Shown here piece by piece: positions 60,962 to 64,000 of a stretch of 64,000 bases of DNA. The notes below the pieces were generated by a model that made no database searches, was not told the origin of the DNA, and saw only the letters and a list, made by a program, of their open reading frames with translations. This stretch comes from Enterobacteriaceae bacterium ESL0689 (lineage in GTDB: Bacteria > Pseudomonadota > Gammaproteobacteria > Enterobacterales > Enterobacteriaceae), in assembly GCA_029433525.1 (NCBI GenBank), contig JAQTIF010000001.1, forward strand, positions 186,001 through 250,000. The letters are read 5' to 3'. Each line of letters opens with the position of its first letter. Within the stretch, counting starts at the first letter, position 1. A program made the position numbers and the translations under genes.

Positions 60962-62925
60962 CAGGGCATCATTTCCAGTGGTACCGGGTAAACCCGGTCA
61001 CGGGCGTCACTGTCTTTCGCCAGTGGCACCCAACGGTCAACATCGGCATTATATTTCTGGTAGTAACGCAGCTTGGTTGACAGGGTACGGATAAATTTCT
61101 CCTGAGATAAACCATCCCAGCTCTTCCAGGTGTCCTCATCAAGATTAAGCACATCACTGCGGTAGGGCAGATCCGCAAGATATTCGCCTAATACGCCAAG
61201 ATCACCGATTTTAGCCTGATCCTTCTGTTTCAGTTGATTGGGATCAGCGCCCATCGTCGCGGCGACGGCACGCAGTTGATCGAACATTTTCGTCGGTGAA
61301 ATGATGCCTTCATTTGCCGCCTGCAGGATCTGACTGATCACATCGCTCAAATCACTTAACTGACCTTTGGTTAATAGCACGCGAACATCGGTCACCGGAA
61401 TATTCTGTTTAATCAGATCACGATCGCTGATCCAGGCCTGAAAAACCTGTGGCGCTTGCGTATTATTTTGTTTCCCCAGATAAGCTAACTGCATCGCATG
61501 ACCAATCAGTGCGGTATCCTGTAATAATTTCTGCTCGGAAGTCAGCTTTTTACCCTCGTCTTTGGCATAGATGGCACTGCCAATCGCACTTTCTCCCATA
61601 TAGGCAGCTTTAACCTGGGCGGTAATCGCCGAGGCGAGGGTATCCACTTGCCGACCAAAAACGTTCAGATCGCCAGCATCCACCGCCTGATAAAGGCTGG
61701 ATTGCGTGCTGTCAAAAACGGACAGATCACGGTACTGCTCTTCCGCTTTAGCATGATCATCTTTACCGGATGCTGTTTTCAGGTGCAGCGTATAGATAGC
61801 GATACCCCGGTTGCCAGCCTCCAGACGAAGTTGCTTCGCATCCAGCCCGGTAGACGACAGTTTATTGCTCCCTTCGATTGCGCCAGCATCGGTAATCAGC
61901 ACGATGTAGCGGGCGCCAAAAGCGTTCCAGTCGATGGTGTCAATCGCTGACAGCACACCCGCATAGGCGTCTTCATCGTACAGCGAGCTGGAGACCTTCG
62001 CCTCTTTCAGCGCAGCGACCTGATGGAGAAAATCGGCGCCATCTTTCACTTTATTCGGATCGACATACGTTCTGGTGGTATATTCAAGCCCAGGCACCGC
62101 TTTGGTATTAGAGCGGAAAGAGATCAAACCAAACTTGACCTGGTTTTGCAGGTTCTCTTGTTTTATTTTGTCGTAGATTTTATTAACCGCTTGTTTGGTG
62201 CGTTCAATATAAGGTCCCATTGAGATCGTCGAATCGATAACAAAGACCACTGACGCTTTAAAACCCTTGAGCTGATTAACATCATCATTTTTTTTATCTT
62301 TATCCGGTTCCGCCACCTTGCTCACGGAGGCGACGTTAAGCAGACGGGTGTAGAAACCATTTTCCGTCATCACCTCCTCACCACTCAGAATCGGTAACAG
62401 ATAAAACTGTTTTTGCAGATCAACAAAATATTCCGGCTCCTGCGCCACGACCCCTTCGACGAGTCCTTCACGTTTGAGTCTGGCACGCAGCGGGGCGACA
62501 ATCGATACCGGATCAGCGGCTGCCAGGATCGTATCAAGGCTTTTTTTCTCTTTAAAAAACAGCAAGCGATCACGATTCGCCGGATTGGTGAAGGCCAGGG
62601 TTAACTGCATTTTCCAGTCAACGGTGCACGCCTGTGGCAACCAGCCGCTGATTTTACCGTAACTGTCCGGGCCGACCTGGAGCCAGCTTTTACCATTGGC
62701 ATCGGCTTTTTGATAGACATACAACCGACTAAACGCAGGTTGTAGCTCTCCCTCTTCATCACCGGCATTTTTCGCCAGCTTGCAACCCGGAGTGGTTAAC
62801 ACCCGCTGATATAAAGTCTTTTTCCCTTCCTGAAGAAGCGGCTTATCGCCATCCGCCGCCAGCGCATAGCTGGCGCACAACAGACCGCATACAGACAGTG
62901 CCAGACAGCGCGATCTCTTCATCAT
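60961..62925 (-). CDS. Secreted von Willebrand A protein, PpkA periplasmic-domain-like
   Basis: 654 residues. Signal peptide (about 1-23, ALA-A). An SH3-like N-terminal region (about 30-105), then a vWA domain from about residue 223 with the MIDAS DSTIS (231-235), and a helical C-terminal region ending in VYPVPLEMMP. This resembles the periplasmic half of the T6SS kinase PpkA, which is normally joined to a cytosolic Ser/Thr kinase through a membrane helix. Here there is no kinase domain; the protein has its own signal peptide. Overlaps its neighbours by 1-4 bases. Confidence 0.78.
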   Translation of the reverse strand: MMKRSRCLALSVCGLLCASYALAADGDKPLLQEGKKTLYQRVLTTPGCKLAKNAGDEEGELQPAFSRLYVYQKADANGKSWLQVGPDSYGKISGWLPQACTVDWKMQLTLAFTNPANRDRLLFFKEKKSLDTILAAADPVSIVAPLRARLKREGLVEGVVAQEPEYFVDLQKQFYLLPILSGEEVMTENGFYTRLLNVASVSKVAEPDKDKKNDDVNQLKGFKASVVFVIDSTISMGPYIERTKQAVNKIYDKIKQENLQNQVKFGLISFRSNTKAVPGLEYTTRTYVDPNKVKDGADFLHQVAALKEAKVSSSLYDEDAYAGVLSAIDTIDWNAFGARYIVLITDAGAIEGSNKLSSTGLDAKQLRLEAGNRGIAIYTLHLKTASGKDDHAKAEEQYRDLSVFDSTQSSLYQAVDAGDLNVFGRQVDTLASAITAQVKAAYMGESAIGSAIYAKDEGKKLTSEQKLLQDTALIGHAMQLAYLGKQNNTQAPQVFQAWISDRDLIKQNIPVTDVRVLLTKGQLSDLSDVISQILQAANEGIISPTKMFDQLRAVAATMGADPNQLKQKDQAKIGDLGVLGEYLADLPYRSDVLNLDEDTWKSWDGLSQEKFIRTLSTKLRYYQKYNADVDRWVPLAKDSDARDRVYPVPLEMMP

Positions 62926-63971
62926 TTACGTAACTCCTCAAGACGTTGTTTGGCCTTTTGATTTTCAGGATCGAATTGCAATACCGTTTCATACCAGTAC
63001 GCCGCAGTGTCAGCGTCCGGCGCGTTAAAACAGTCGCTGGGCTGATGATCTTTAGGGTCATATTCACCGGCATAAGCGAGCGCCACCTGACTGTCTCCCC
63101 CCTGGGCACGGTTCGCATACAGACGTTGTGCCACACCACATTTTTTCGCCTTTTTCGCCTCGCTGATGATCGCCAGCAGTTTGTCACTGTCCATTTTTTG
63201 CTGGACACACAGCTGGACAAACTCCATTTCGCTGAGTTTATCGAGATTCGCAGAGGAGCATTCCGTCACCACTGGCTGCTCTGTCTCGGCTGCGGGGGGT
63301 GGGGTGTTGACCACAGGGGCGATGCTTTCTTTTGGATGATGTCCCCAAAACCACCATAACGCCCCCCCCACAAGCAACAGTAGCAGTAACAGCAGAAAAA
63401 CAAGGATCAGGGGTTTACGTGATCGTGGCGCTGTTTGTTCCACCACCGGTTCTGCTTCGGCAACCGGCTCTGGGGTTTCGACGATTAACGGCGCAGGTTC
63501 TGTCACCATCGGCTCAACAGGTGGGACAGGCTCAGGCGGTAATACCGGTTCTGCCGCCACCGGCACCACCGGCTCAGATACCTTTAATTCACCGCTGCTA
63601 CCATAGTCGTCAGTACAACCGATCGCATCGGATGACAGCAATTCATCACGCGCCAGTTGCACTGTGGTATTGCGTGTTTCTCCGCTCGGCAGCGCGACCT
63701 GAATCTGTACCTGGCTGGTATTCGCCAGTAACGGATCAAGCACCACAGCACCAATACGAAAACCGGTGCCTTTGTCCAGTGGATAACCACCGCTGATCTT
63801 AAACCAGTGCTGGGCGGTGCTCCAGCTACCGTCCGGCTGCAGATAGTTTTGTTCATTATTACCGAGGGTAAATGTCAGATCCGGCAGAATACTTTGATCG
63901 CCACGCAGGCGAATCATCAATTGTGCAGTTCCCGGTATTGCTGGCTGACAGGCAATGATTTTCGCTAGCAT
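62922..63971 (-). CDS. Membrane-anchored protein with TPR-like tail
   Basis: 349 residues if it starts at the ATG at 63971, which follows GAGAG. Beta-rich N-terminal domain (1-115), Pro/Val/Glu-rich linker (about 130-180), one membrane helix (about 193-208, leucine-rich then WWFWG), and a C-terminal region with a TPR-like repeat (DTAAYWYETVLQFDPENQKAKQRLEELR). Topology suggests a cytosolic N-domain and periplasmic TPR. Family not recognised. Starts the visible part of the operon; more genes probably lie beyond the edge. Confidence 0.65.
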   Translation of the reverse strand: MLAKIIACQPAIPGTAQLMIRLRGDQSILPDLTFTLGNNEQNYLQPDGSWSTAQHWFKISGGYPLDKGTGFRIGAVVLDPLLANTSQVQIQVALPSGETRNTTVQLARDELLSSDAIGCTDDYGSSGELKVSEPVVPVAAEPVLPPEPVPPVEPMVTEPAPLIVETPEPVAEAEPVVEQTAPRSRKPLILVFLLLLLLLLVGGALWWFWGHHPKESIAPVVNTPPPAAETEQPVVTECSSANLDKLSEMEFVQLCVQQKMDSDKLLAIISEAKKAKKCGVAQRLYANRAQGGDSQVALAYAGEYDPKDHQPSDCFNAPDADTAAYWYETVLQFDPENQKAKQRLEELRK

Positions 63972-64000
63972 GACACGCTCTCTTGTTTCAGATGACTGAT

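Overview
The window comes from a gammaproteobacterium of the order Enterobacterales. The rpsI-rplM, zapG-degS-mdh-argR, tldD-yhdP-rng-yhdE-mreDCB and accBC proteins are near-identical in length and motif to the Escherichia coli ones. A type II dehydroquinase gene (aroQ) sits just upstream of accB, as I remember it for Erwiniaceae, Yersiniaceae and Pectobacteriaceae but not for E. coli. Genus cannot be fixed by eye. The backbone is compact: several genes that separate these blocks in E. coli are absent (zapE, degQ, yhcN-aaeXAB, csrD, acuI, and yjcF-actP-acs-nrf between yjcE and gltP).

Layout. (1) 1-18.4 kb is core: sspA(partial)-rpsI-rplM leftward; zapG-degS; mdh; argR with ARG boxes; the leftward tldD-yhdP-rng-yhdE and mreDCB blocks; then aroQ-accB-accC rightward. 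(2) 18.6-23.6 kb holds a HAD phosphatase, then fis-dusB-prmA-panF-yhdT, all leftward. In E. coli this block follows accC in the same direction, so here it is inverted. (3) 23.8-28.6 kb is the wreck of a Mu-like prophage head module (terminase, portal, gpF, gpG, gpI). Its portal has lost its middle, and its terminase is fused by a deletion to the first codons of a P4-type integrase. (4) 28.7-44.3 kb is a second, better preserved CP4-57/P4-like island with its own integrase next to tRNA-Leu(CAA). It carries an XRE regulator, a ParE/RHH toxin-antitoxin pair, a CbtA-type toxin whose antitoxin survives only as a C-terminal scrap, a YfjP-like GTPase, two small envelope proteins, AlpA, an inovirus Gp2/YfjJ protein, an OLD nuclease, an IS3-family relic, an Eco47II-type restriction-modification system and an HsdR scrap. 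The two elements have matching copies of the tRNA 3' flank and lie in tandem.

(5) 44.9-51.3 kb is core again: purine permease ghxP with a PurR-like box, exchanger yjcE, glutamate/aspartate carrier gltP, and the chaperone pair cbpA-cbpM. (6) 51.6-57.4 kb has aconitase acnB, an orphan UlaA-like PTS IIC permease and an orphan CitB/DcuR-like response regulator, separated by copies of a roughly 140-bp palindromic repeat. (7) 57.4-64 kb is a tightly overlapping leftward operon encoding a TPR/membrane protein, a secreted vWA protein, an ABC ATPase, an FtsX-like permease and a secreted SUMF1-fold protein. By architecture this is a TagR-TagS-TagT plus PpkA-periplasmic-domain module, the envelope sensor arm that controls type VI secretion by threonine phosphorylation in Pseudomonas. 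Here the vWA part is a free-standing secreted protein rather than the tail of a kinase, and the operon runs off the right edge.

The most interesting stretches are the split TagRST/vWA operon, the tandem leuX islands with their deletion scars, the orphaned CbtA toxin, the iteron-like repeats beside alpA, and the dispersed MITE-like repeat family.
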